This document shows, piece after piece, positions 24,749 through 37,740 of a DNA stretch of 64,000 nt. The stretch is from Rhipicephalus microplus. Taxonomy: Eukaryota; Arthropoda; Arachnida; Ixodida; Ixodidae. The position numbers and the translations under genes are program-made. The DNA lies in assembly GCF_043290135.1 (NCBI RefSeq), contig NC_134701.1, positions 67,962,002 through 68,026,001 on the forward strand. Direction: 5' to 3'. The notes under the pieces are model-generated. The model was not told the origin of the DNA. It saw only the letters and a list, made by a program, of their open reading frames with translations, and searched no databases. How positions within the stretch are numbered: the stretch's first letter is position 1; the number at the start of each line of letters is the position of its first letter.

Positions 24749-26038
24749 ATGTACCACGACGCTTCTCAGCAAACGCCTCCTCCAATGCCACCCCCTTGTC
24801 CCGGTGTCCCCAGAATCCGCGATCCACCCATTTTCACTGGCGCTGATGGCACTGACGTGGAGGACTGGCTCGCCATTTACGAGCGCGTGAGCGTCCCCAA
24901 CAAATGGGACGAGGACGGCAAGCTGACCAACTTGGTGTTTTACCTTGCCGGTGTCGCCAGTTTGTGGTACAACAACCACGCGTCCGATTTTGCCACCTGG
25001 TCCGATTTCAAGACCGCAATCGTCAACGTCTTCGGCCGCCCTGCTGTTCGCAAGCTGCAAGCCGAGCAGCGCTTGCGTGAACGTGCTCAGGAGGCTGGTG
25101 AGTCATTCACCAGCTATATTGAAGATGTTCTGGACCTATGTAACAAATCCAATCACACCATGTCCGAGTCTGACAAGATCCGAAACATCATGAAAGGCAT
25201 CGACGATGATGCCTTCACGATGCTGCTTGCCAAAAACCCCGGCACGGTGGCCGAGGTCATCACACTGTGCCAGAGCTACGGGGAGCTCCGCCGGCAGCGT
25301 TCGATGACCCGACGCTCCCCACCACGAGCTGCAACGCTTGCTGGCTTGGAGGCCAGTTGTGACCAAGTGGCGTTGATGGCAGAACTGAAGCCCTTTATCC
25401 GTGAGGAAATCGCGCGTCAGTTCTCCCTCCTGCCCTTTTCCCACCAATCTGCTGTTCAACAATCGGCTACTACCCTTCTCCCTCCCATCCGCCGAGCAAT
25501 TGAACAGGAAATAGCGGAGGTAATGCCTGCTTACCACCCCCAACAGCCTCCGGCTCCTGCGTCCCTGAGTTACGCGCAAGTGGTCGCCAGGCCGCCCCAA
25601 GTCGTTCAAGCACCCGCCCCTGTGACCTACGCTGAAGCTGCTGCACGACCTCCGTCCTTTGCAGCGGGTATGCCCGCTACGTATGTTGACGTAACCCCTC
25701 AGCCTCAGCTTCAGTCCACCATGCAGCCACCGTTCCGTCCATCAGCCCCTGCGACATGGGTGAGACCTACCCCGGTGAACAGATGGCGCACACCCGACAA
25801 CCGGCCCATCTGCTTTGCCTGCGGTTACGCCGGTCACGTGGCCCGTTATTGCCATCGCGTACAGCCGGCTCCAATTTCTTCACTTGTTGCTGGCCAACTC
25901 AGCCGTCCTTATCGCGAAGAACCGCCGTCTATGCCACCTCGATCTCGCCCAGGTCCATCTCGAAGATCACCGTCTCCACGACGCCGTTCCCTGTCTCCCA
26001 TGCGGCCAAGTGCGGCCGCTCATGAGCGGGAAAACTAG
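24749..26038 (+). CDS. Gypsy-1 Gag polyprotein
   Basis: Intact 429-codon frame from ATG at 24749 ([10 protein letters not shown]) to TAG at 26036. Residues about 25-180 form the capsid-type retrotransposon Gag domain ([66 protein letters not shown]). A Pro/Ala-rich linker with repeated YA-E/Q-V-A-RP units follows, then one CCHC knuckle [16 protein letters not shown] (spacing C-x2-C-x4-H-x4-C) and a basic Arg/Ser tail. Gag would assemble the particle in which reverse transcription takes place. The start was chosen as the first ATG that precedes the conserved domain; the same frame is open upstream into the LTR but lacks family features there. Pol overlaps the 3' end in the -1 frame. Confidence 0.9.
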   Translation: MYHDASQQTPPPMPPPCPGVPRIRDPPIFTGADGTDVEDWLAIYERVSVPNKWDEDGKLTNLVFYLAGVASLWYNNHASDFATWSDFKTAIVNVFGRPAVRKLQAEQRLRERAQEAGESFTSYIEDVLDLCNKSNHTMSESDKIRNIMKGIDDDAFTMLLAKNPGTVAEVITLCQSYGELRRQRSMTRRSPPRAATLAGLEASCDQVALMAELKPFIREEIARQFSLLPFSHQSAVQQSATTLLPPIRRAIEQEIAEVMPAYHPQQPPAPASLSYAQVVARPPQVVQAPAPVTYAEAAARPPSFAAGMPATYVDVTPQPQLQSTMQPPFRPSAPATWVRPTPVNRWRTPDNRPICFACGYAGHVARYCHRVQPAPISSLVAGQLSRPYREEPPSMPPRSRPGPSRRSPSPRRRSLSPMRPSAAAHEREN

Positions 26039-29000
26039 TCGTCGCAGTCTCTGAGACAAGGACTGCGACGCTATCGCAATGTGAAAGCCCTCAGAGCAGC
26101 CCCTCGAATGTCATTGACGTGCTTGTGGACGGTGTTTGTGCATCGGCTCTTATTGACACTGGAGCTGCCGTATCAGTTATGGATGAAAAACTCTGCCGCT
26201 TACTTCGAAAAGTGACGACGCCACTTTCTGGGTTATCCCTCCGTACTGCAAGTTTGCACTGGATTCATCCTACAGCAGGGTGCACAGCTCACGTTGTCAT
26301 CCAGGACGTTCTGTATGTCGCCCAGTTTATCATCATTCAGGCATGCTCTCATGAGGTCATCCTGGGATGGGACTTTCTCTCCCGCCATGACGCCGTCATC
26401 CATTGTGCCGCCGCCGAAATTGAGCTCTCACCCTTCTCGCATTTGACGCCAGAAGACACTCCCCCGACACTGAGCAAGATTCTAACGAAAGACGATACAA
26501 CAGTGCCTCCAAACTCGACGACGGCTGTGTCTGTCTACTGCGCTGGTCGCTCCGACACCATTGAACTTGTTTCGCCATCTGACCGCGCTTGCAGCAGGAA
26601 AGGGTTGCTAGTACCTTTCGCGACCGTGCAGGTCAACCAGGGCAACACAGCTATTTTTGTAACCAACCCGTCCCCGTACGCTGTTACCTTGCTTCGAGGG
26701 GAATGTCTCGGCAGAGTGGAACCAGTCGACGACGCACAAGTCCTGGACGTACCCGATGACACGCGCGCTCTCAGGTCGTGTACCATCAATGCTATTTGCA
26801 CTTCTGATTCGTCGTCTGCTGATGTATTTGGCCCCTCCATCGCTGACAACCTTACGGCCGTACGGCGTTCCCAACTTCTGGACCTGTTACAAGAATATCG
26901 TTCTTCTTTCGATGTCGGGCGAAGTTCTCTCGGTCGCACATCCGTTGTTACGCATCGCATCGACACTGGTGCCCATCCACCTTTACGGCAACGTCCATAT
27001 CGCGTGTCGCCTGCTGAACGTCGAGTAATTATTGATCAGGTTGACGATATGCTCCGACGCGACGTTATTCGGCCCTCCGACAGTCCATGGGCGTCTCCTG
27101 TTGTTCTTGTTGCGAAGAAAGACGGTTTTGTGCGGTTCTGTGTGGACTACAGACGGCTCAATAAGATCACCCGCAAGGATGTTTATCCACTGCCACGCAT
27201 CGATGACGCGATTGACAGCCTTCATGGAGCCGATTTTTTTTCTTCTCTCGATCTGCGCTCGGGGTACTGGCAAGTACCCATGGCTGACGACGCTCGACCA
27301 AAGACCGCCTTCGTCACGCCAGACGGCTTGTACGAGTTCAACGTCATGCCGTTTGGTCTATGTAATGCACCTCGACCTTTGAGCGCATGATAGACACCGT
27401 TCTGCGCAACTTGAAATGGTACACGTGCTTGTGTTACCTCGACGATGTCATTGTCTTTCCTCCGGATTTCTCCACGCATCTCCAACGTCTGAACGAAGTT
27501 TTCGCACGTGTGAGCAATGCCGGCTTACAACTAAATCTGAAAAAGTGCCGCTTTGCAGCACGCCAACTCATCATACTGGGGTACGTCGTGTCCAAAGACG
27601 GCATTCTTCCTGATTCCTGCCAAGCTTCAGGCCGTGGCCAAATTCCCCAAACCTGCATCTGTCAAAGAACTGCGTAGTTTCGTGGGCCTGTGCTCATACT
27701 TCCGACGCTTCATACGAAATTTCGCCACGATCATATCACCGCTGACGAAGCTCCTTGGAAGCAACGGGCCCTTAAATTCGTGGTCATCCGAGTGCGACGA
27801 CGCGTTCGCGAAGCTCCGCCATTTGTTGACGTCGCCTCCCGATCTACGCCACTACGACCCTACGGCCCCAACGGAGGTGCACACGGATGCCAGCGGAGTA
27901 GGCCTCGGCGCTGTCCTGGCGCAGCGAAAACCCGGATTCCCTGAATATGTCGTAGCATATGCAAGCCGTACGCTCACGAGAGCCGAGAAAAACTACACCG
28001 TCACGGAGAAAGAGTGCCTGGCGATCGTCTGGGCTCTTACAAAGTTTCGACCTTATTTGTATGGTCGCCCATTCGATGTCGTCACCGACCATCATGCACT
28101 ATGCTGGCTTTCATCATTGAAGGATCCCTCAGGCCGTCTCGCCCGTTGGGCTCTTCGCTTACAAGACTACGATATCCGCGTGCTGTACCGCAACGGACGC
28201 CAGCATGCTGACGCCGACGCCCTCTCGCGCTCCCCTCTGCCTAAAGGTGATGTGCTCTGCTCAGTATCCTCGGCTGCTGTTTCTGCCATTGATGTTGACA
28301 TCATCGCTACCGAACAGCGAAAGGATAATTGGATCGGCCCGCTCATCGACATGCTCTCTGATCCATCCGCAACGCCATCCACGCGTGCATTGCGTCGTCA
28401 AGCTCGCCATTTCGCCATTCGTGACGGCCTCCTACACCGACGCAATTACGACGCCGACGGCCGGCAGTGGTTACTCGTGATACCCCGCAGTCTGCGGTCA
28501 GAGATATGTGAATCCTTCCATTCTGATCCGCAATGCGCGCACTCTGAGATATTCAAAACCTACCATCGCATTCGACAACGCTACTTCTAGCGCGGGATGT
28601 ACCGCTATGTGCAGCAGTTTGTTCGCTCTTGCCTCACTTGCCAACGCCCTAAACCGTCAGCCCACATGTCGCACGCCAGTCTACAACCGTTACCTTGCCC
28701 TGACCGTCCCTTTGGGCGCGTAGGTATCGATTTGTATGGACCACTTCCTCTGACGTCGGCTGGTAACCGCTGGGCCATCGTTGCCGTTGACCATTTAACG
28801 CGATACGCCGAAACCGCCGCTCTCCCTGCGGCTGCTGCGCGCGATGTTGCGTCCTTCCTGCTGCATCGATGTATACTGCGCCACGGACCACCCCAAGAGC
28901 TTCTCAGTGATGGAGGCCGTGTCTTCTTGTCGGAAGTCGTCGAAGCCATTCTGACGGAGTGCCATTCTGTCCACCACAAAACTACTGCTTACCACCCACA

Positions 29001-29586
29001 GACGAATGGCCTCACCGAACGCTTTAACCGCACCCTCGGAGACATGCTTTCTATGTACGTCGCTGCCAACCACACTAATTGGGATAATATACTGCCCTTC
29101 GTCACCTACGCCTACAACACCGCCCCTCAGAGCACGACTGGTTTTTCACCTTTCTACTTGCTGTACGGGAGGCACCCGTCGCACACCATGGACACGATGC
29201 TCCCGTACACGCCGGATCGATCTGAGTGTACACCTATTTCCGAGACAGCAAGGCTTGCTGAAGAGTGTCACGAGCTTGCCAAGACTTTTACGACGCAAGA
29301 GCAAGAGCGGCAGAAGAGTATCCGTGATGGCTCCACCACTTCTGAGCCCACGTTCCTTCCTGGCGCGCTTGTATGGCTCTCGATCCCGACCTCTGCTGCT
29401 GGCCTCTCTTCCAAACTACGTCCCAAATACGAAGGCCCCTACCGTGTCATCGAGCGCACCTCACCCGTCAACTATCTGATCGAACCCGTTGAACAATATT
29501 CGGACATGCGCCGCCGTGGGCGAGACATCGTCAACGTGGAGCGCCTGAAGGCTCATTATGACCCGCTCATAATAACAAGCTGTTAG
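26026..29586 (+). pseudogene. Gypsy-1 Pol polyprotein, lightly damaged
   Basis: Frame opens at 26026, right after a TGA, and overlaps the gag end by 10 bases, so it would be entered by -1 frameshifting at GGGAAAAC just before the gag stop. Domains: protease [12 protein letters not shown] (about 26152); RT about 26980-27560 with [22 protein letters not shown] and YLDD at 27435-27446; RNase H about 27870-28230 ([37 protein letters not shown]); integrase about 28490-29300 with the zinc-binding CLTCQ, GIDLYGPL, LSDGGRVF and TNGLTERFNR (D, D, E). Lesions: one-base loss near 27372, one-base gain near 27613, and a stop at 28588 where the family has tryptophan. No chromodomain; the C-terminus has the usual YEGPYRVIER motif. 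Confidence 0.92.
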
Positions 29587-29622
29587 GTCCCCAGGCGGCT
29601 CCCTCTTCGACCCCGGGGTAAT

Positions 29623-30011
<389 letters not shown>

Positions 30012-30015
<4 letters not shown>

Positions 30016-30132
30016 ACGTAAGAAGGTAGCGATGGTTAGGAGTTAGTAGTAGAGGCAGAGGAGGAAGAAGTCAGAATAGAATAAACAAGGGGTGTGAGCC
30101 AGGCCACGTCACCCAGTCATCATAGCATCACA
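30012..30132 (+). repeat. Composite element, left outer LTR
   Basis: 121 bp starting TGTAACGTAAG and ending CATCACA; contains AGAATAGAATAAAC, a likely poly(A) signal. No primer binding site follows: protease coding sequence begins at once. Confidence 0.88.
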
Positions 30133-30136
30133 ACGT

Positions 30137-33100
30137 GTGAACGGACACATGGTAAACGCAACTCTGGATACAGGAGCGACTATTACCTGTATCAATGAAG
30201 TTGTGTTCAAAAAACTCAAGCTGCAGTTGCTCAAGGATTCATGCATTAGTGTCCAAGAAGTCACCTCAACCATAAAAACTTTGGGCCGCGTACACATACA
30301 GTTGGAAATAGGGAAGTTAAAGCGGGCAGTCCAAGCACACGTTCTACCAGGAATGAAGACTGAATTCTTGCTAGGCCTGGACAACGCCTCCTTTTTCAAC
30401 CTATCACTGGATTTAAACACGCTGACTTTGTTTCAAGACAACAAAGCTTTGCATAATTCCTTTCAAACACAAAAGTGTGTCTTCAGCGCCGATACAACCC
30501 CTCTCCAAACCGTTGATGTCACGCACCTTCCACCATCGCAACAAGCTAGTTTGAGAGAGGTGCTTCACAGTTACGAGGACATTTTCTCGAAGTCTCAGAT
30601 GGACTTCGGATGTATCGCGGAGGAACGACACTCCATTGCCCTCAGCAACAACGTGCCTATCCACAGACCACCGTATCGATGCTCCCTGGCAGACAAAGAG
30701 GAAATTGCCAAGCAAGTGGACTTACTTCTCAAGCAAGGTGTAGTGCGTCCATCTTTTTCCCCATACGCGGCTCCAGTCATTCTTGCAGAGAAAAAAGGTG
30801 AAGGACGCACACGTTTATGCATTGATTATCGAAAGCTTAACTCTGTCACTGTGCCTGACTACCAACCTATTCCGCGTATAGACGATGTTCTAGACTACCT
30901 GGGAAAATCGAAATATTTTTCGACATTGGACATCACATTAGGCTATTGGCATGTCAAAATGAACCCAGAGGACATCCCAAAAACAGCTTTTGTCACGCCG
31001 AATGGTCATTATGAGTGGCTTGTTATGCCTTTCGGTTTGAGAAATGCTCCTGCTACATTCGAAAGAGCTGTGAAATCAGTTATCAGAAAACATAACTTAA
31101 AAATGTCGTTAATTATTTTGATATCGTAGTCTTCTCCGACACATTTACTGAGCACCTACAGCACCTCCAAGCTCTATTGCATGCCCTAAAAATGGAGAAT
31201 ATAAAACTTAAATTGAAGAAATGTCATTTTGCCCAAGATTCTATTGAATATCTGGGTCACAGAGTGTCGCACGGTACAGTGTCGCCTATACGAAGAAACA
31301 TAGAAGCTGTATTGCGATTCCCAAGACCTAAATCCCCGAAAGAGCTTCAGCGTTTTTTAGGCACCGCCAACGTTTACCGCCAGTTTATACCGCACTTCAG
31401 TGACATAGTTTTCCCACTTACGAAGCGGTCTAAGAAGGACACACCATGGAAATGGGATTCCTCATGTGAACAAGCCTTTGAGAACATGAAACACTGTCTG
31501 ACCAAAGAACCCATTCTACGAATTTTTTCTTGCGAGAAACCATGCATTCTTTATTGCGACGCATCTAACGTAGGCGTAGGTGCAGTTCTGAAGCAAAGAG
31601 ATCATGATGGTAAAGAACACCCCGTTGCCTATCACTCGCGTAAGCTACTCGCGCACGAATTAAATTATGCCATTACAGAGCTCGAATGCCTCGCTATAAT
31701 TGACGCTGTTGACAAGTGGCACTGCTACCTACATGGACGACCATTCACTGTTGTCACCGATCATGCTGCTTTACAATGGCTCAGAAACATAAAAAACCCA
31801 CATGGCCGGCTCTTTCGATGGTCTTTGAAGCTGTCGATGTATGACGTTAACATTCGACATCAAAAAGGCAGCGAAAACATCGAGGCAGACGCATTTTCGC
31901 GAAGCCCTATATATATGGTTCAACTCCTTTCATTACCAGAACTTCAAACTTACCAGGATGACCACCCTCGCTGCAAGTACACAACGGAAAACGGGGTCAC
32001 TATCGTGACACGTAAAGGGATTCGCAAAGTGTATGTTCCTCTCAAGCTTCGACTGAGCCTTCTGCAGAAAGCACGCTGTCAGTTCGGACACGTCGGAGTA
32101 AAGAAAACTCTGGGCTTGTTGTCATCATCCTACTATTGGCCGGAAATCATCACAGACGTTTCATCCTACGTCCGCCACTGTGACATATGTCAGCGTTGCA
32201 AGAAGCCGAAAACCAAGAGATTCGGATCTCTAGAGTCACTACCACCTGCAGAACAACCCTTTGATCTTTTAGCAATGGACACTATAGGTGGCTTTTCAGG
32301 ATATGGCTCGACAAAGAACTTTATTCACTTGGCGATCGACCACGCTACGCGGTATGTCTGGGCATTTCCCCACAAGAACGAAACTTGTGACGCATACATT
32401 TCGTGCATCACCGCCATCTTTGCAGCAGGAAAACCCAAGAAGTTCCTATCTGATCGTGGACCAGCTTTCACAGCTGGAAAATTCAAGCAGTTTCTAAAAC
32501 GCAATGGTGTCCACCAATTGTTCACATCCTCCCAACACCCTCAATGTAATGGCATGAACGAACGTACAAATCAGACTATTGTAACCCGGCTAAAGTGCAA
32601 AATGAATGAGCAGCCACAGAAGTCTTGGGTCAAACATCTTTCGGATGTTGTCGATGAATACAACAGAACCCCACATGAAGTAATACGATATCCACCATCG
32701 TACCTAATGTATGGAATTCCTTCATACGACACAATTTTAGACGCACCAATGGAGAGCGTGCAAGAAGCAAGGAAAAGTGCAATCAAGAACACGCTTGCCT
32801 ATCATGAGAAGAACAAGATAATCTACGACAAAAAATACCTACCACAAGATCTCCAACCTGGTGAATTGGTCCTCTACGAAACACCTTGGCACCCGAACAA
32901 AGGAAAGCTCAGTTCAGTCATGGAAGGACCTTACACAATTCTTCGCAGAGCCTCTCCTGTGAACTATGAGATCGATCGATGCGTAGCTCCGTTAAGCAGA
33001 ACTACTGATATTGTGCACGTCAACAAACTGCGTCGCTACTATTGTCCCAATAAGTTGACGCTTTCACGGAGGGAGGGGGAAACGTGTGACGCTTCACAGG

Positions 33101-33144
33101 TGAATGTGGGCAAGGAAGATGAGGAAGACGAAGGGTCAGAATAA
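30137..33144 (+). pseudogene. Ty3/Gypsy Pol in composite element
   Basis: Starts in the protease (NGHMVNATLDTGATITC) without any upstream Gag. RT about 30680-31260 (RLCIDYRKLNSVTV, TLDITLGYWHVKM, MPFGLRNAPATFERAV). Near 31100 a run of A has lost one base, shifting the frame, and the catalytic Y-F-D-D box reads YFDI, one aspartate codon short. RNase H about 31540-31910 (LYCDASNVGVGA, VVTDHAAL, EADAFSR). Integrase about 32070-32800: H-x-H near GHVGVKKT, HCDICQRC, then catalytic D in LAMDTIGG, D in LSDRGPAF and E in GMNERTNQ; C-terminal YTILRRASPVNYEID and HVNKLRRYY. From 31177 the frame is open for 655 codons and runs into the internal LTR. RT is dead; the integrase part looks sound. Confidence 0.9.
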
Positions 33145-33184
33145 ACTGGTGTTCTGACTGACGTCATGTCTCATCCGTTACACA
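33085..33184 (+). repeat. Internal LTR-like sequence
   Basis: About 100 bp, TGTGACGCTTC...GTTACACA, preceded by a polypurine tract GGAGGGAGGGGGAAA (33068-33082) exactly where a 3' LTR should be relative to the pol ORF. It shares layout with the outer LTRs (GAGGAAGA, GTCAGAATA, AATAAAC, CGTC, TCATC) but is too different to be the same LTR. Confidence 0.7.
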
Positions 33185-33312
33185 AGTCGACAGGATGAAG
33201 ACCTGACCACCACTAATCAGCCACACATCATTCACGAAGCCACCGGCAGTACGCCTCAACTGAATATCGACCACAGAAGAGGTGATCTCAGGCGCGAGCA
33301 GTTACCGGCATC

Positions 33313-34983
33313 ATGGCAGAACCATCAACCAACCTTCCCATCCCCAAGTACACAGGAGCAGCGGACGATGGACCTGTACAGGACTGGTTCGACCTGTTCG
33401 AGCTCCACGCTACCGCTGCATCTTGGTCGGAACGGGAAATGGTTACGAACTTCAGCGACTACGTCACCGGTGAGGCATTTAAATTTTACCTCACCCACAT
33501 ATTCGACAATGATGAGTCTTGGCAAACAATAAAACAAGAAATGATCGTTTGGTTTAAAAAATACGATGACGACTACGACGAAGACTTGCTTGTAACCCAC
33601 CTTCCACAGACAACTGCACTCAGTCGTCAATTTTACAGGCGGTCTTCAACCACTCGAATGCACAACAAGATTCGACCTCTGACAAAAGACGAAGTGGCAC
33701 ACGAGTTCAGTGGCAGACGACAACGCGTATTTTGGGAAAAACACAGCCATCGAGCGCGCCTCCCTTCTGCACGAAAGTCGGCATTTGCGAAGTCATCGCT
33801 TCAGCATATGACCCCAGACGTCGCCCAACCACCTGATGCCGTTCACTCTTCGTCTGGCATACGTGGTCCACCACCTGGGTTTTCATCACGCGGTCCTTCA
33901 AGCGCTCCTAACGCTCACCACTTGCCTTATAAGGACGCCTTGCTCATGGTAGACCAGCTGACGCATGAAGAAAATACTGAACAACGCCATGACGACTCAA
34001 AGAGTGAAAATCAGTCTCCACACATTGGATCAGCTTACTTTCCATCTAGCACAATTGGGATACCTCCTGGTTTTCCGTCACTTGGCTGTTTCGTCGCTCA
34101 CAACGCCCACCTCACATCTAGCATGCTCACAACGGTCGAGATAGAGCTGCGGAGCTCGGAGAATACTCAGCCAAGCCCTGAACTTACCATCCAGATTCAG
34201 GCGCAAGAACCACTCGCTGCGAACACCGAAGAAGAACCTGTTGATGTATCTATCAACTCTGAAGCATTACCTTCATTACCCGAAATGCAGCACAACAGCC
34301 TAGAGACTACTACCTGCCCAATCGACACCACATTCAGTTGTCCAGAAAGTCAGTGTCATGGTCAAATAGGGCTGCCGCCTCAGCTCTTTTCGCAGCATCA
34401 TCATCAATGCCAGCAAGTCCAAGAACAACAGAGATTCCAAGGGCTATACGAACAAGGTCGACGACGAATGGAATCATCTTCGGAAGAACACACGCGGTTT
34501 ATGGAAAGCCGTTTACAAACGTGTCAACCAAACCGACGACATATTCAAGATTTCTCGCTTGAAACAAAGAAAGCATCGAATCCAGGATATTTTTCCAAGG
34601 GACGTCGAGTAAGCTTTCTCCAGTCGAGATCACAACTCAGGCAACACGACATACAACGTCGAGAAAGGCGCCAAACCATACCCTGTATTCCGCAGGGACG
34701 CAGAAATCACCGCACCAGCCTCGGTCAACAAGCACGCAAACGGGTGGCGCCGCATGGGTTCCAATCAAGACAAATAGCACGACAACTGCGCAAATCATCC
34801 AGCCAATGCTTCAAGGCCATCACACCACGTTTATTCATTGCAAGAATGCCGGCTGTGTTTCCATCTGATTCCACGCTCAAAGCATGCTTATGTTGTCCAG
34901 AGCGCAACAGTCAGCCTCGCCCGCCAGAGCTGTACTTGATACCCCGGATTGCTGTCCTCTCCTGTGAAGCTATAGTGTGTTAA
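33313..34983 (+). CDS. Gag-like ORF in composite element
   Basis: A continuous 556-codon frame from ATG at 33313 to TAA. Residues about 10-90 match the N-terminal retrotransposon Gag domain: IPKYTGAADDGPVQDWFDLF, WSEREMVTNFSDYVTGEAF, SWQTIKQEMIVWF. The rest is Pro/Ser/Gln-rich with two PPGF-S motifs (GPPPGFSSRG and IPPGFPSLG) and turns strongly basic after about residue 400; there is no CCHC knuckle and no downstream protease. A clean frame of this length in a damaged element argues for past selection or youth. It lies 3' of pol, the reverse of the normal order, between an internal LTR and a second polypurine tract. It may be a Gag from another family member or the accessory third ORF of a permuted element. 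Confidence 0.75.
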   Translation: MAEPSTNLPIPKYTGAADDGPVQDWFDLFELHATAASWSEREMVTNFSDYVTGEAFKFYLTHIFDNDESWQTIKQEMIVWFKKYDDDYDEDLLVTHLPQTTALSRQFYRRSSTTRMHNKIRPLTKDEVAHEFSGRRQRVFWEKHSHRARLPSARKSAFAKSSLQHMTPDVAQPPDAVHSSSGIRGPPPGFSSRGPSSAPNAHHLPYKDALLMVDQLTHEENTEQRHDDSKSENQSPHIGSAYFPSSTIGIPPGFPSLGCFVAHNAHLTSSMLTTVEIELRSSENTQPSPELTIQIQAQEPLAANTEEEPVDVSINSEALPSLPEMQHNSLETTTCPIDTTFSCPESQCHGQIGLPPQLFSQHHHQCQQVQEQQRFQGLYEQGRRRMESSSEEHTRFMESRLQTCQPNRRHIQDFSLETKKASNPGYFSKGRRVSFLQSRSQLRQHDIQRRERRQTIPCIPQGRRNHRTSLGQQARKRVAPHGFQSRQIARQLRKSSSQCFKAITPRLFIARMPAVFPSDSTLKACLCCPERNSQPRPPELYLIPRIAVLSCEAIVC

Positions 34984-35105
34984 CGGAAACTTCCTTGGAC
35001 TTGGAATGATCTTTTCTTTTTGACAGTGTTCAGTTCTAAGCCGTGCATGTTCAGTTTTCATTTATGTTCATCTGACGCGACTTCTTTCGGGGGGAGGGGG
35101 AATCC

Positions 35106-35226
35106 TGTAACGTAAGAAGGTAGCGATGGTTAGGAGTTAGTAGTAGAGGCAGAGGAGGAAGAAGTCAGAATAGAATAAACATGGAGTATGAGCCACGCCA
35201 CGTCTGCCATTCATCGTAGCGTCACA
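35106..35226 (+). repeat. Composite element, right outer LTR
   Basis: 121 bp, TGTAACGTAAG...GCGTCACA, preceded by a polypurine tract CGGGGGGAGGGGGAA at 35088-35102. Nine differences from the left LTR cluster in the last 50 bases. The end may extend to 35230. Confidence 0.88.
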
Positions 35227-36120
35227 CACATATATATAAGGGAAAGAAGTGTATACCTAAGGGCTCGTTTTTCCGTGTTTTGACACAATATGAATGAGAT
35301 CTAAGAGACAGTAATGCCAAGGAATTTACAGGGGAAGTTATTAGAACCAATGAAATGTAAATAAAAAGAAAGAAAAGTGGATGAAAAAATAACCAGCCGT
35401 GAGCAGGAATCGAACCTACGACCTACAAATAACGCGTTCGATGCTCTAACCCCTGAGCTACCACAGCGGCCTTCCCTACATCCACTTTTTTGGGTTTATA
35501 TATGAATTTAGAAGTAGGAGTGACCATCAGCGCCATCTATAAGCCAAGCGACGAGTGTGGACCACTCTTTTCTGCGCATGTTTGGCGTCACGTAGAACGT
35601 GAACTTATTACGAGCGGGCAGCTGATTAATAGCCCCTCGAATACAACCTAATGACACCAAGTCTGCCAGTACGAGACCCTCGTTAAATGAAATAAGGGAA
35701 GGAAGTCTATACCTAATGGCTCGTTTTTCCGTGTTTTGACAAAATAATAATAATGAGATCTAACAGACAGTAATGCCAAGGAATGTACAGGGGAAGTTAT
35801 TAGAACCAATGGAATGTAAATAAGAAGAAAGAAAAGTGGATGAAAAAATAACCAGCCGTGAGCAGGAATCGAACCCACGACCTTCAAATAACGCGTTCGA
35901 TGCTCTAACCACTGAGCTACCACAGCGGTCTTTCCTCCATCCACTTTTTTGGGTTTATATATGAATTTAGAAGTAGGAGTGACAATCAGCGCCATCTATA
36001 AGCCAAGCGACGAGTGTGAATCACTCTTTTATGCGCATGTTTGGCGTCACGTAGCACGTGAACTTATTACGAGCGGGCAGCTGATTAATAGCCCCTCGAA
36101 TACAACCTAATGACACCAAG

Positions 36121-36790
<670 letters not shown>

Positions 36791-36805
36791 TTTGTGGATC
36801 AAGAA

Positions 36806-36807
<2 letters not shown>

Positions 36808-36899
<92 letters not shown>
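36808..36899. repeat. (TA)n microsatellite
   Basis: About 46 TA units between the Penelope-type terminus and the third SINE unit. Confidence 0.97.
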
Positions 36900-36902
<3 letters not shown>

Positions 36903-37287
36903 AGATCTAACAGACAATAATGACAAGGAAGGTATAGGGAAAGTTATTAGGTCAATTGTAATGTAAATGAGAAGAAAGAAAAGTGGGTGAATAGATAACT
37001 TGCCGTGGGCAGGATCCAAACCTGCGACCTTCGAATAACGCGTTCGATGCTCTACCACTGAGCTACCACTGCAGCCATCCCCCCAGCCACTTTATTGGGT
37101 ATCTATGTCAATTTGAACGTGTGAGTGTCAGTCAGCGCCACTAGTAGCCATGGCGGCGAGTGTGGTACACTCTTTATGAGCCTGTTTGGCGTCACACGTG
37201 AACTTATTACTAATTGGCAGCTGACCAACAGTCCACCGCATACAACCTAGAGGCACCAAGTCTGCCAGTACAAGACCCTTGTTAATG
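36900..37287 (-). mobile_element. tRNA-headed SINE unit, third copy
   Basis: Diverged copy of the unit at 35231-36156. tRNA-like head at about 37000-37076 on the minus strand with A-box TGGTAGCTCAGTGG; the B-box is changed to GGTTTGGATCC. The far end again carries the CCAAGTCTGCCAGTAC block that forms the hairpin at 36121. Confidence 0.7.
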
Positions 37288-37292
37288 AATAA

Positions 37293-37740
<448 letters not shown>

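Larger units (their letters stand above)
30012..35226 (+). mobile_element. Composite LTR element: LTR-pol-LTR-gag-LTR
   Basis: Outer LTRs (30012-30132 and 35106-35226, 121 bp) match each other with nine differences, all in the 3' half. Inside, a Ty3/Gypsy pol starts four bases after the left LTR with no gag before it, ends in a polypurine tract and a different 100-bp LTR (33085-33184), which is followed by a Gag-type ORF, a second polypurine tract and the outer right LTR. The interior is thus a circular permutation of gag-pol, or a chimera of two related families. Left edge lies in (TA)n; right edge is followed by CACATATATA. Confidence 0.8.

Noticed and set aside
34338..34562. Alternative frame within the 33313-34983 ORF
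   Set aside because: Shadow of the long Gag-like frame; no domain of its own.
35394..35931. tRNA genes on the minus strand
   Set aside because: A and B boxes are good but the anticodon loop lacks U33, and the sequences are parts of repeated 459-bp units, so they are SINE heads.
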